Shown in pieces: positions 33,469 through 43,965 of a stretch of 64,000 nucleotides of DNA. The notes under the pieces are model-generated. The model was not told where the DNA came from and searched no databases. It saw only the letters and a list, made by a program, of their open reading frames with translations. Location: contig KV423952.1 in NCBI GenBank assembly GCA_001632435.1, positions 124,001 through 188,000 on the forward strand, in the 5' to 3' direction. The position numbers were made by a program, and so were the translations under genes. This DNA is from Calocera cornea HHB12733 (taxonomy: Eukaryota > Basidiomycota > Dacrymycetes > Dacrymycetales > Dacrymycetaceae). The number at the start of each line of letters is the position of its first letter. Within the stretch, counting starts at the first letter, position 1.

Positions 33469-33476
33469 TTTATATA
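33469..33476 (-). promoter_or_regulatory. TATA box of the Rds1-like gene
   Basis: TATATAAA on the minus strand lies 69 nt before the start codon at 33400, typical for a strongly inducible fungal gene. Confidence 0.6.
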
Positions 33477-33509
33477 TTCATGGTGACTGGGTGCAGTCAA
33501 CGGCGCTGC

Positions 33510-34385
33510 TCAGCCAGGGGCGAAATGCGGTTGAACTGTCGCTCCGAGGAGAGATATATGATCAGTGCGAGCTAAGCAAGTCTGCGCCGGTGGAACAGCA
33601 GTCATCCAATGACTGCAGACGTGCTCCGCACCTCGATAATATGACGACATAGTAGGCCCAGTGCAGCACAAGCCGAAGTTGCCGACCAGTCCAGAGAGGC
33701 GAACAGACGCCCGCTGCTCGAGGACACGAGGATCCGCAGCATCACCAGTCATTAGCAGCACGCATACTGCTTTCGATGGGATGCCTTTCCGTTCGGGGTT
33801 ATGGAAACGATCCAAAGCCGACCAGAGAGTTGGTGCGAGATGCATAGCAGGAAGATGTCCATCATTTCGGAAGAGTGGAACGGCCGATAGCGGAGAGACA
33901 GCCACCGCATGTCGGCATCGGCGGAATGCAGAAGCTACGAAGCTTGATCTTTGATCTTCAGCAATGGTGCAGCTGCGATGATATTGTTGCGCCAGCTTAC
34001 CGGTGAGAGAAAGCTTGTGTAATGGGTGCAATGCGACAACTCCGAGCCTTGAGGTGACGATCCGTGCCCGCCATACTGCCTGTTTCGACGAAGAAACATA
34101 CAGGCATACAGGTCGTCGATCGGGAAGCGTAGTGGGCTTCGATCGCGTGGCCATCAGTCTTCCCCGTTCTTCGTTCATAACCTTCCGTCTGCCGTCTTCC
34201 GATCGATCCGAAGAGGAGTTTTGTTCTTGCGCCAGCTGCCTCAAATAGCCCGGCGCATCTTCCTCCAATAAGAACATCGCTCCGGGTCTCAGGATGTCGC
34301 TGGACCGAGCAATGGGGGTTCTAGAGCATCTCCGCCGATCTGCAGCCAGCAGATGCGCATATACAAGAAGTGGGCCGGTCGACAA
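33510..34385 (-). CDS. Hypothetical ORF of 291 codons
   Basis: This long uninterrupted frame has no recognised domain. The part around MFLLEEDAPGYLRQLAQEQ (after 34280) reads like a protein, but the second half is compositionally mixed, with scattered Cys and His, and could be open by chance. If real, its 3' end falls just upstream of the Rds1-like gene promoter. No introns or family match can be offered. Confidence 0.25.
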   Translation of the reverse strand: MSTGPLLVYAHLLAADRRRCSRTPIARSSDILRPGAMFLLEEDAPGYLRQLAQEQNSSSDRSEDGRRKVMNEERGRLMATRSKPTTLPDRRPVCLYVSSSKQAVWRARIVTSRLGVVALHPLHKLSLTGKLAQQYHRSCTIAEDQRSSFVASAFRRCRHAVAVSPLSAVPLFRNDGHLPAMHLAPTLWSALDRFHNPERKGIPSKAVCVLLMTGDAADPRVLEQRASVRLSGLVGNFGLCCTGPTMSSYYRGAEHVCSHWMTAVPPAQTCLARTDHISLLGATVQPHFAPG

Positions 34386-35354
34386 GCGCCAGTAGTAAGC
34401 CTGTTGCGTGCTTGATGAAGCCGCCGTTGTGTTCCTTGAGCGCTTGCTTCATGAGCAGTTTGAGCGCACTTGTCGATCTTTGGGAACATTCGGCCAGCTG
34501 GCCATGGCGTTTACTCAGCGTTTGGCCCTCGGGGGTGCCCGCGAGTGATCACGAGGCGGATCACGGAGCCTCCACCTACGAAAGATTAACGCCGAGCGAT
34601 GCTGAAGATAGGTTTCGTACCGATACAGTGCAAGATCGGCTCCTACGGGCTCGGATGCGAGGAAGCGAGAGACGTGGCACAGTCGCATCTCGCTCGCGAG
34701 TGCTCGCTTGTTGAGCACCTATCGCACGGCTGCGATTACGCGTCACAGAGCGGCATACCTTCATATCTTAGACTATGAATGTAAGATGAGGGCACTTTGC
34801 TCGTCATCGTCGATCCATGGATTCGCCTGGTCGAAAAGTACCTTGCTCGGGACCGGCATCCCGTTGGATCGCTGGACTTGCCGTTTCGGGCTTGGATGGA
34901 AGTTTGACTGTCGTACGAGGGCTGTTCAGCTCTGACGAAGCACTAGTGCATCTTTGCGGTACTCGCGGGGCCTAGACTTGGGACTCGGATTGCAATAAAT
35001 AGATCGGTAAGATGGGTGTAGAATACATGGGCGGAAGGAGTGTCCATAGCATGCTGAGGTCGTGGTCGCCGGCCGCGGGCCACGACGCGTAGTAGTAGGT
35101 CTCTGGCGCGTAGCTGGTGGCGATGCAGCCTGTTGGGCACGTGCACCGGCAAAGCCCGCTAGGAGCAATCCACCGGCATGTCTGCTTGTGTGCTTGCAAT
35201 TCTCTTTGGTTCTGCTTCGTGGAGCTAAACGAGATCAAGCCCCTAGCTGGGCTTTCACCCATGTAGTATTCCAACACGTTTCCATTTGATACTGTCGGAA
35301 GTCTCGTACTGTCTCTAGCTTACCTTGCTACGAGTCTCTGTTGATGCCCATCAG
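34386..35354. other. Intergenic region, possible small secreted-protein exon not resolved
   Basis: A minus-strand frame near 35200-34970 contains a short Cys-rich stretch (GLCRCTCPTGCIATSYAPE) but no start or signal peptide can be attached to it. Otherwise nothing is supported. Confidence 0.3.
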
Positions 35355-36524
35355 TTACTTCCCGAACACCTTGACGCGCTCCTCGAGGGAGTTGAACGTC
35401 TTCTCACCCGCCGGTGCGGTGGCCTCACCGAAGGGCATCTGCGCAGCCAGAGCCCACGTGATGGGGAGCTTGAACTCATCGCGGACCTTCTCGTCGATGA
35501 GAGGGTTGTAGTGCTGTTACTGGGTTACAGTCGACTCTGTCTAAGCCGATGACGTCGGGAAGGGGGGGTTGCTATCGACTTAGAGAGAGTATCAGTATGC
35601 GGAGCTCGGACTTAATGGCTTGGAGCCTGAAATAAGTCACATGATCTCGGACATAAGCCTTTTTAAGTCACATGACAATGACAATAAGCTGCTTAAAGTA
35701 AGCATATGCATACTTACTCATGCCTTATGGTGCCAAATAAGCGCAAAGCCATTTGGATGCAGAGACAGGGTCTGCAATGACGCGTACGGCTCCTTTTCTC
35801 TTCTCCAGGAACTTCCAGAAGTCCGGCCTCGGCTCCGAGATCCCCGGAAGAACTCTCTCTAAGCCAATAATACTAGGACAACACCGCGATCTGGGTATTG
35901 CGTATTGGATTATAAGGCGGAAGCAATTCCCCCCCTTTCCCAAGTCGGGAAGGGCCAAATCGTATCGGCTTAGAGAGGATATCGGCTTAGAGAGTATCGG
36001 CTTAGACAGAGTCGACTGTAGCATCTAGTACATAGAGCATAAGGATAGAGACGCACCTGGAGGGAAGCGGAGATGCCCTCGTTGGCAAGCGCAGTCCAAA
36101 CGATGAACTGGGCCATAGCACTCGCGTGCTGGCTGAACTCAGGGAAGCGGTCCTGGTACAGGGGGGACATTTCCTGCATGGCCTTGACAGAGGCCTGATC
36201 CTCGAAGAAGAGAACGGTCCCGTGGCCAGCTTTGAAGCAGCCGTTGACCTTGCCTTCGCTCTTGGGGTACTCCTCTTCGGGAACAATCGGCTTGAGGATC
36301 GCGAGGACTATCTCCCAGAGCTTCTTGTGATCCTCGCCGAAGAGAACGACAGCGCGGGAAGACTGGGAGTTGAACGACGACGGGCCGTGCTTGATCGCAG
36401 CCTCAACGATCTCGACGATCTTCTCATCGGGTACGGGGATCTTGTCGTTGATGGTGTATACGGTACGGCGGAGCTGGATGGCTTTCAGGAAGGCAGCAGA
36501 GCCGGGAGCGGAGGTGGTCGACAT
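35355..36524 (-). CDS. Nitroreductase family protein, Frm2/Hbn1-type, copy 4 (intron carries a MITE)
   Basis: Exons 36524-36057 and 35513-35355 join at the same CAG|CAC codon as the other copies, giving 208 aa. The start MSTTSAPGSAAF has no mitochondrial presequence. Signatures RRTVYTINDKIPV, PSSFNSQSSR, KAGHGTVLFFED, LANEGISASLQ, HYNPLIDEKVR and MPFGEATAPAG are intact. It is nearest to copy 3. The intron is 543 nt, ten times the usual length. Removing the inserted element and one TA target copy leaves 50 nt, the normal size. Both coding exons remain open, so the gene is functional only if the enlarged intron is still spliced. Otherwise translation runs on into the intron (VRLYPYALCTRC...) and stops. 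Confidence 0.88.
35528..36018. mobile_element. MITE of Tc1/mariner (pogo-like) type inside an intron
   Basis: The 491-bp element has perfect 23-bp terminal inverted repeats (35528-35550 and 35996-36018) that begin CAGTCGACTCTG and end AAGCCGAT inward. It is flanked by TA on both sides (35526-35527 and 36019-36020), the target duplication of Tc1/mariner elements. Subterminal copies of the inner TIR half (atcggcttagaga) occur at 35964, 35981 and 35996. G-rich runs (gggaaggggggg left, its complement right) are also mirrored. There is no transposase ORF, so it is non-autonomous. TIRs starting CAGT are usual in the pogo/Fot1 branch. Confidence 0.9.
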
Positions 36525-36624
36525 TCTGGCAGAGTGAGAGGTAGAAGAGGATTCAGAATCTGGGGCGAACTGGGCGGGGCTCGTTAAGCGGATGGGGGAT
36601 ACATGTAAGAGTCGTTAAGCCACA

Positions 36625-36632
36625 TATTTATA
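36625..36632 (-). promoter_or_regulatory. TATA box of nitroreductase copy 4
   Basis: TATAAATA on the minus strand sits about 101 nt upstream of the start codon at 36524. Confidence 0.5.
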
Positions 36633-37817
36633 CACCCTGCCATCTCCGTGTGAAGCACTCTTCGAAACCTGCTGCGTGGCAAGGCAAGAGATTACTTATC
36701 ATGTACGTTTAAGGCAGAAAGGAGAGGGTAACGAACCTGAACAAAACCACGCTCAACATGCTGCTGACAGGTGAGGTGGAGGTAAGCTTGCGTAGACACA
36801 ATGTTGCCTTAGGTAAGAAACAAGGACGCGTCGTCCAGGTCCCCGCTACCACCCTTTGCATACGCGTGAAGAGCTTGCCAAGGACGAAATCGGGACCTTG
36901 GCACCAGAGAACCACTGGATTCTGACAAAATATCCCGAGACTGAAGCGACTGAGGGACCACTATCATAGCAGCACTTTGCGAGCAGCAGTCTTGGATGCA
37001 CCAATGACAGCTGAGAAAAGCCACAAAGCCAGAAAACATAGACCCTGTTCGTCGACGCTTACTCACGAAGGATGACGCGACAGGATGGCATAACGAAGCA
37101 CCTTTGGTAAGCGTTGAGCTTGTGGGCCTATAGATCTCAAGCACGTCAGTCGCGCGACAGACTGGAACGCAGCGAGGTACCTACCGGGTCAAGTGGAGGT
37201 GCTCATGGGCCGCAGTCTGGAGCTGTGACGGGTCAACGATGAATGCTTCCTATCAACCGTCCATTTCTGAAGGAATGCTGCGCAACGTTGTGGTAGCCTG
37301 GCTATACGCCCTATAACCGTGCACAGCTCGCGCTGAGCGTCGATATATAAAGATGATCATCCCATGGATCAAATCTGTGATCATCCGTCGACGCTACCGG
37401 ATCGAAGCCGGTCGTACGGTCGTCCTGCGGACCGGCAACCGCTTGGACCACTCGGAGCGGCCCACATATATACCGGGCGCGTGGGATTATCATCAAAGGT
37501 GTTGCTTTAGCGCGTAGTGTAGTGCTTGTCAGATTGGACGCTGCGAGCTCGAGAGACGGGCCCTGGGGACGGGTGGTATTGGAAGGCAAGATTGGTCACC
37601 TCAGTGCGCCGTTCCTATTTGTCCGCAGCTCCGGCGGTGGCGATGCGGGCTTCCAGGGTGCAACTTCCCCAGAAAGGAGCTAGCGTCGACATCGTCCAGG
37701 GCATCGAGCTCGCCGTCTCCTCAATCCGACAGCCTATAATCCGCCTGGGACGTGTGTTGGAGTGATGAGGTTGGTGAGAAGAATTGGCGGCACCCGGTCG
37801 ACGTCGGCTATACCATC
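36633..37817. other. Intergenic region of 1.2 kb
   Basis: No supported gene. A tRNA-like hairpin-rich segment near 37390-37475 was examined and not accepted. The last part holds the promoter of the sorting nexin gene. Confidence 0.45.
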
Positions 37818-40800
37818 ATGACGCCAATAACGCTGCCCTTACCCGCCCTCGCCCTCCTGCCGCCGGTCGTCGCCCTGCTCATCCCCCTTCTGTCGCCCCT
37901 CCTCCGGTCACCGCTTGCCCTCTTCCTCCTATCCCCCTTTCTATTCATCACATGTCTTGTATTGGCTCTGGTTGCCGTCATTCTCGTCGCGCAAACACTC
38001 GATGCTCGTTCGTCCGCATCGGAACGCACACAAGCCGCGCTCAAGAGCGCAACTCGAACGCTCTCGTTCGCCACACCAGCAGCATGGAGTGTCGTGCTGA
38101 CGCGCGCATCATGGCCACCAGCACCCCTCCCAGCGCTACTTCCCGATCAACTGGCGTTGTCTGTTCGACTGGACAACTTGCTTGACCTGGTGCTGTCCGC
38201 CTTCATCTGGCCATGGTACCAGAGCCTGTCCCGATCCTCCGCCTTCCCCGCCGCGATCAAGACTGCGCTGCACCATGTGCTTGGAATCATCATCTCTCGG
38301 GCCCAAGAGATAGACCCCCTCTCCGTGGCCGCCCAGCGGGTGTTGCCCAAGCTCACCGCGCATATAGACCGCTTTCGAACGGCTGAAACGCTCCTGCGCG
38401 GCGCAGACCTGTCAAGGCACCTCACGCAGTCCACCACGCTCGATCTCATGCTCGCTCAAAAGTATGGCGCACTCCACCCAGCAGTGGGTAACCTCAGCAG
38501 TGTGGATACGCGGCAGACGGAGGAGGCACATCTGCGCAATATGATTGGAAGGGTACTTCCTCGTCTGCTGCCGGAGAACGAGGCTGCCAGTGGTGCCGTC
38601 AGCATCATCGTGCGGGAGATAGTGGCCTGTGTGGTGTTTCTACCACTGGTGGATATGTTGAGCGAGCCGGACTTCTGGAACCGCATTGTCGAGGATGTGG
38701 TACGTCTGCTCCAATTCCTTGATCCCGTAACCTCTTCTGATTGTCATTACATAGACTTCGGAAGTCATCCAGCAGCAACACCTCATCTCTCGAGTGCGGC
38801 ATATTCTCAGCCTTTCCACCTCCGCCCCCGGAACTTCAGTCTCACTCAGCTCTCCTACTGCTCAATCGCTGCAACCAGTTCGGCTGCGGATGGAGGACAT
38901 CTCGCCTCGAACCTCCACCAAGCAGTTCGAGAGTTTCATTCGGAGTGTCGCTCGCTGTGACAGCTTACTGGATGCAAGGAGGCTGAAAAATGATATTTCC
39001 AGCGAGATACGGAAGACAAGGGTACTCCTTGGTGCGTGCTCGAACAATTCGAATTTGGACATCACTGATCTTAGTTGCATGTAGCTTCAAGCCAGAGCAA
39101 GGAAGATCTGCTGGCTGGTTACAAACCCGAGCTCATCGTCAAGTACCTGGATAGGCTCTACACCGCGAACCGTGCCGTCGAGAAGCGCATAGCCGTACTC
39201 TCTGGCGAACCTACACTGCCCACGATTCCGGCTAGCACCTTGTCGCCGACGTCTCCACCCCTACGAGTCAATGGGCCAATGCCTACGCTGCGTACCATTC
39301 TCATGACGCCTGAGAGTCTGAGCTATTTCATGGAGTTCCTCGATCGACGCGGCAAGAGCCTGTCTGTGCAGTTCTGGCTTACCGTCGAGAGCTTCAAGGA
39401 CCCACTCGAGACCATCGACGCCGATGCTGACGATGATCACGAAGAAGCCGATGACAACATTCCCATACCTAACGGAGGCACCGGTACCTTGAGAGAAGAT
39501 ATCCAGCTCATCTGGGACCTATATTTTTCGGAGGCGTCTGTCCAGCGACCGAGAATCTCCCAGAAGTATGTCGACGCTGTTCGTGGATTCTTGAACAAAG
39601 AAGGACCCCTTACTCGAGGCGATGAGCGCAAGGTCCGACGTGCTGTGTTGAGGATGCAGATGGAGATGGAACAGGAGATGGAGGGCGCCTTTGAAGAGTT
39701 CAAGCGCGGTGAGCTTTGGCTGAAGGCTATAGCAGCTGGCGGCAATACCCCGACTGCGCCATCGCCTGGTCCAGCCGCAGTCTCCAGCTTTCAAGACATC
39801 CACTCGCCCATGGAAGAGAGTAAGCGCAGACGCCCTCTGCCTCAGTATATCGCTCAATCTCAGCCCATCATCGGCACCGTGAAGAATCCCATCCGTGGCA
39901 GACCTGATCCTGAATTGAAACGACCCGCTTCTGTTCGAACTCCAAGCGCTGACAGTCGCGATTCTTCAATGCAGCGACACGGTGGACATGGCAAACGCCC
40001 AAGCCTCGACAGCACCAGATCCAATCTAGATGTTCTCTTTGGCGTTGCGCCAAAGGACAGAGCACCCCTGTTTGGCGATGAGATCGAGGAGCGCGTGAGT
40101 TTGTTTGGCAAAGACAGTGGTCCTGAGGATGATGGAAGTCGTGGCCCACCCCCTGGACGGGAGATCTTAACCGAGGGTCGCGCACCTCTTTTCGGAAGCG
40201 CACCGGAAGTGGGATGGGAAGGTGAAGGAGAGGCTGAAGTGCCGGAGGGCGTGGTCGATATTGAAGCCATCCAAGCTGCCTTGACGGACATCATTGCCGA
40301 CGAGAATGGTACCAGGCAGGAGGCCGAACGCTATGACGACGAACGAGTGTCGGGGCTGGGGTTGGACTCAGAACCAGGCTCAGCTCTGCGCGAAAAAGAA
40401 GACGAAGAGTGGAAACTTGCTATACCGGGCGATCCGCATCTACTCAGTTCCATCGCCAGGCTCGGCGAGAAAATGGCGAGCCTCGAACAGCAGTCTTCCA
40501 TCCTCGATGCCCTCATCCGCAAGGCTGAGCTGACTGGAGATACAAACGAACTGCAACTCTTGGGCAAAAGCAAGGCAGCCATGGACCGGGAGCTCCGAGA
40601 AGTGAGCTTCCAGCGAGAGCAGTTCGTCATGCAAGAGAGGAACGGAGTCCTGACTCCAGAACGCACCAGAGTCAAAATTGTGGGTACTGCCATGGCGGAC
40701 GAAGAAGGTGCAGTTGGTCGTCAAGTGGTCAAATATGCGATTCAGGTTCAGCAGCTTGAGGAAGACGGCGATGGCGAAGGAAGTAGCAGTGGCTGGGTCA

Positions 40801-41882
40801 CAGCCCGACGGTACAGCGAGTTTTGGGCCTTGCAACAGCGGTTGCGAGAGAAGTTCCCGGAGGTCAGACACTTGGAGCTGCCTGCGAAAAAGCTCGTCAA
40901 TACCATCAGCGCAGTCGTCGATGCAAGAAGGGTTGCTTTGGAAAAGTACTTGCAGACGCTACTGAGCTATCCCACCGTCTGTGCCTCGGAAGATTTACGG
41001 GCTTTCTTATCGCGTTCTCCGAAATACACTCCAACTTCGTCAAGCTCCCCACACACAGCATCTCGTGCCGCATCATTCTTATCTCAGCCCACCGACTTCA
41101 TGCGATCTCTAACTCGGTTAACATCATCTATCGCGGACGACATATTTATGGGCCCTTCTATGCTCGATGTCCTGATTCAACGCCTGACTCAGCAAGCGAA
41201 GTCAGAGGAAGAGCTCGGCAAGCTCACCGAAGCGGAAGGTTTGAGAGGTTTGGAGGGTGAAAGCGGAGGAGCTGGTTTCGCCGGCCCGATCTGCGACCTC
41301 ATCCTTTCCATCTTCGAACTCAACGATCGGAACAATTGGCTGCGACGACAAGCAGTGGTCATTATTCTGCAGCAGGTTCTCGGGAGTACCATTGAACGGT
41401 GCGTGTTGCTTCTGCTGGCGGTGAGGTTGATCTGATGCACAACAGGAAACTCCGGGATACCCTCAATGCGAACCTAGAGGAGCCGAAGCTCGTGGCTTAC
41501 GTTGAGAAACTGCACGAGATCGCGTTTCCGGGAGGCAGGTTCAGACAGTCCAATCCGCCTCGCACAGCAGATCAGAAAGCACGAACACGGGATGAAGCGA
41601 ATAGAAAACTTTCCGCGCTCATGCCGGGTATGCCGTGTTCTGCGATCGTAGAATCTATGCTCACGCACTCCAGATCTGTTCTCGAACATGATTGGACGAT
41701 CAAATGCGCGTCGCGGTGCGCGACGGATGTTCGCTGTCCTACAAAATCAACGACTCAATCGACATATCATTTATACTATAATGGATGAAGTGAGGATTTC
41801 TCTCGACTTTATCTGACAGATGCTAACCGTCCTTCAGGTCTTTTTCGCACTCTTTCCGGATCTGGTTACCGATGAATCATGA
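37818..41882 (+). CDS. Mdm1/SNX13-type sorting nexin (PXA-RGS-PX-nexin C)
   Basis: Six exons, 37818-38699, 38755-39031, 39085-41398, 41446-41627, 41674-41789 and 41838-41882, give 1271 aa. Domain order: two hydrophobic stretches in residues 1-60 (MTPITLPLPALALLPPV, FLLSPFLFITCLVLALVAV) anchor it in the ER. A PXA domain lies at about 110-370. An RGS-like domain begins near 455 with LRTILMTPESLSYFMEFLDRR. A long disordered acidic region follows. A PX domain lies at about 915-1035, with RRYSEFWALQQRLREKFP and the phosphoinositide-binding basic pocket region. A nexin C domain ends at LFPDLVTDES. Yeast Mdm1 and animal SNX13/14/25 have this exact order and tether the ER to the vacuole/lysosome or lipid droplets through PX. 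A membrane-contact role is inferred. Confidence 0.93.
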
Positions 41883-43965
41883 TACCTCTGCACGTGTTAC
41901 CCGAATGAGTAGATATCCTAACATTCCAATCCCCACATCGATTTCTTCAGTATCAATGACTGATCTTGTGACATATGACGGACGTCGCTGCGTCTTAGAT
42001 AACCACGCGGTGCAGGGGAGGGCGTAACTACGGTCCGGGGACCGCTTGACGACGCGTGGGGCTTGGGGTCCGGGAACAGTCAGCCAGCCCATGGTCGGCA
42101 TGGGTCTGGACTCATGCTATCGCTCTTTTGTTCCATTGCGGGCTAAGAGTTCACCATCGGACGGGCCATCTATTTGTTTACCTCATCCCTGTTAGGCAAA
42201 GCAAGCGCTGCAGTATAAGTACTGTCATCAATCACTACCGCCTTCATCTTTCGGCGGCCAGTCAATGGTTCTCTCATCAATCGGTCATTCCTATGTTCCA
42301 CGCAATTCTCTTCTTTTACCATCATACGACTGCGGCCCTGCGGCCGTATTGTAAACGCTTTCAAGATCTGATGATATTGGACATCTGTCCGAGGGGGTCG
42401 GAACATCCCTGCTGGTGGTGAACAACCACTCTGCTTGGGCCTGCGCGACTCAGCATCACCCTCTTCTCGCCCGTCTCTACTTGCCAGACGGCCGATGACA
42501 ACAGCTACCCGCCGGTACAACAGCGCTATGATCTCCATGCCGCCCTCACTACCATCGTTCGCCCTACTCAGGAGTTATTGTATCACGTACAGTGGTATTG
42601 CACAACCCCAACGGGCAGAATGCGATCGAGCCTGACCCCTCGCTTACATACATACACATATATATGCATACGCGCGCATACGTACCCTTTCTTACGGCAT
42701 ACCATTCATCCGCATTTGGGGTTCGCTCCGCCGATTTGAATAGCCCAAATACACCCAATACACACACGAAGGTCTGGCAGCGGCAAATGACGCCCTGGGC
42801 CACTGAGCGGATCGGCAAAGCCCGTTCCACTCCGCCGAGAAACACGTATATGTACGAGAACTCTCACACCTACCTGCGTCTGGGGGAGCACGGTTTCCCC
42901 CTGGAAAACGCGCGCAAAACCAATCAAGACATGGGTTTATCCGGTTTTCCGGCTCCCGTGCGGAGCCAATGCTCCCCACGCGCCGCGGTCCTGCTCAGGT
43001 ACCGACGTCCCCGCCTTGATCAACCGCTATTCTTAGGGCTCAAGCGCTAAGCTCGAGCCAAAGCAGCACAATGGCCGCATCAACGTCATTTTCGCAAGTC
43101 ACACCCGCTAAGGGCCGATCCCCTGTCCACAAAATTATTTTCTCGCTTGTTAGCCGCGTCTTTTGCACACTTGTTGTGACGCGTCCCTTGGTGCACGCGG
43201 GCTGCGGACCCTGAGAGGTTCGTCCAGGCGACGTGGCCGTAATCTTCGGCGCGGGTTGCGCCCGGCAACTGCGTTGCCGACTTGCGGAAGATGTCGAGGA
43301 CACCAGGGCCATGCGGGGCCGCGCCAAATTGCTCTGAACCAGCTCGCTCGCGGTGGCTAGCATTGGATTGTTGCACATGCATCGGTCCTCCTCGTCCCCA
43401 CCCACAACATCTGCGGTCGTCCGCGCTACTAGGGTCGTGTCTCTCGCGAACACAACTGCAGATTCCACCATTCCACCGGCGCCGCCCGCCCTGCCCCGGC
43501 ACGGTCTCGTAACAGCCACTGGAACGTGAATAACTGTATTGCATTGTATTGTAATCAGGCCCGCTTCCCGCTTCTGGAGGGTCGATGAGGTTATCTCGCG
43601 TACCGCGCGAGGGTGAACACGGATGAAGTCAGCGGTCAGCGCGGCGCGAAGGCTGTCTCAATTTTTCAATGCAGCCACGAGAAGCGCAGGATACCCTCCC
43701 ACAAGCCCATGCGCAAACCGCGTCGGCACCCTCGCACAGGGCCAGCCTCCAGTCTCTCCCGCCCCGCCTGGCCCATCCATCCCATTCCCCCGATCCCTTC
43801 TTGCGGTACATTCGATAAAAACTCTTGGGCGCACTTTGCACGCCGCCCTTTTCTCGCCCGTGCCGTCGCTCACCAACGTACGCCGTCTCTTGATCCTCCC
43901 ACCCAAGGCGCGTATGGCTGGTCTCTTCGAGTCGCCCTCTTCCTAAACCCCACCGAACGAACGCA
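41883..43965. other. Intergenic region of 2.1 kb
   Basis: No convincing gene on either strand. A short AT/GC purine-pyrimidine alternating tract (acatacatacac...gcgcgcatacg, about 42644-42683) could adopt unusual structure. ORFs of up to 159 codons (43040-43519) have no domain and low-complexity composition. Confidence 0.45.

Noticed and set aside
37390..37475. tRNA-like segment on the minus strand (TCCGAGTGGTCCAAG and CGGCTTCGATCCGG)
   Set aside because: A D-arm-like motif and a 5-bp T-stem-like hairpin exist, but the loop is out of register with TTCGA and no 5' strand pairs with the expected acceptor 3' strand.
42592..43050. Plus-strand ORF of 152 codons crossing a dinucleotide-like tract
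   Set aside because: The first part is translated simple repeat (YIHIYMHTRAY) and the rest has no recognisable features.
43040..43519. Minus-strand ORF of 159 codons
   Set aside because: No domain or plausible signal; composition is mixed and it lies in GC-rich intergenic DNA.
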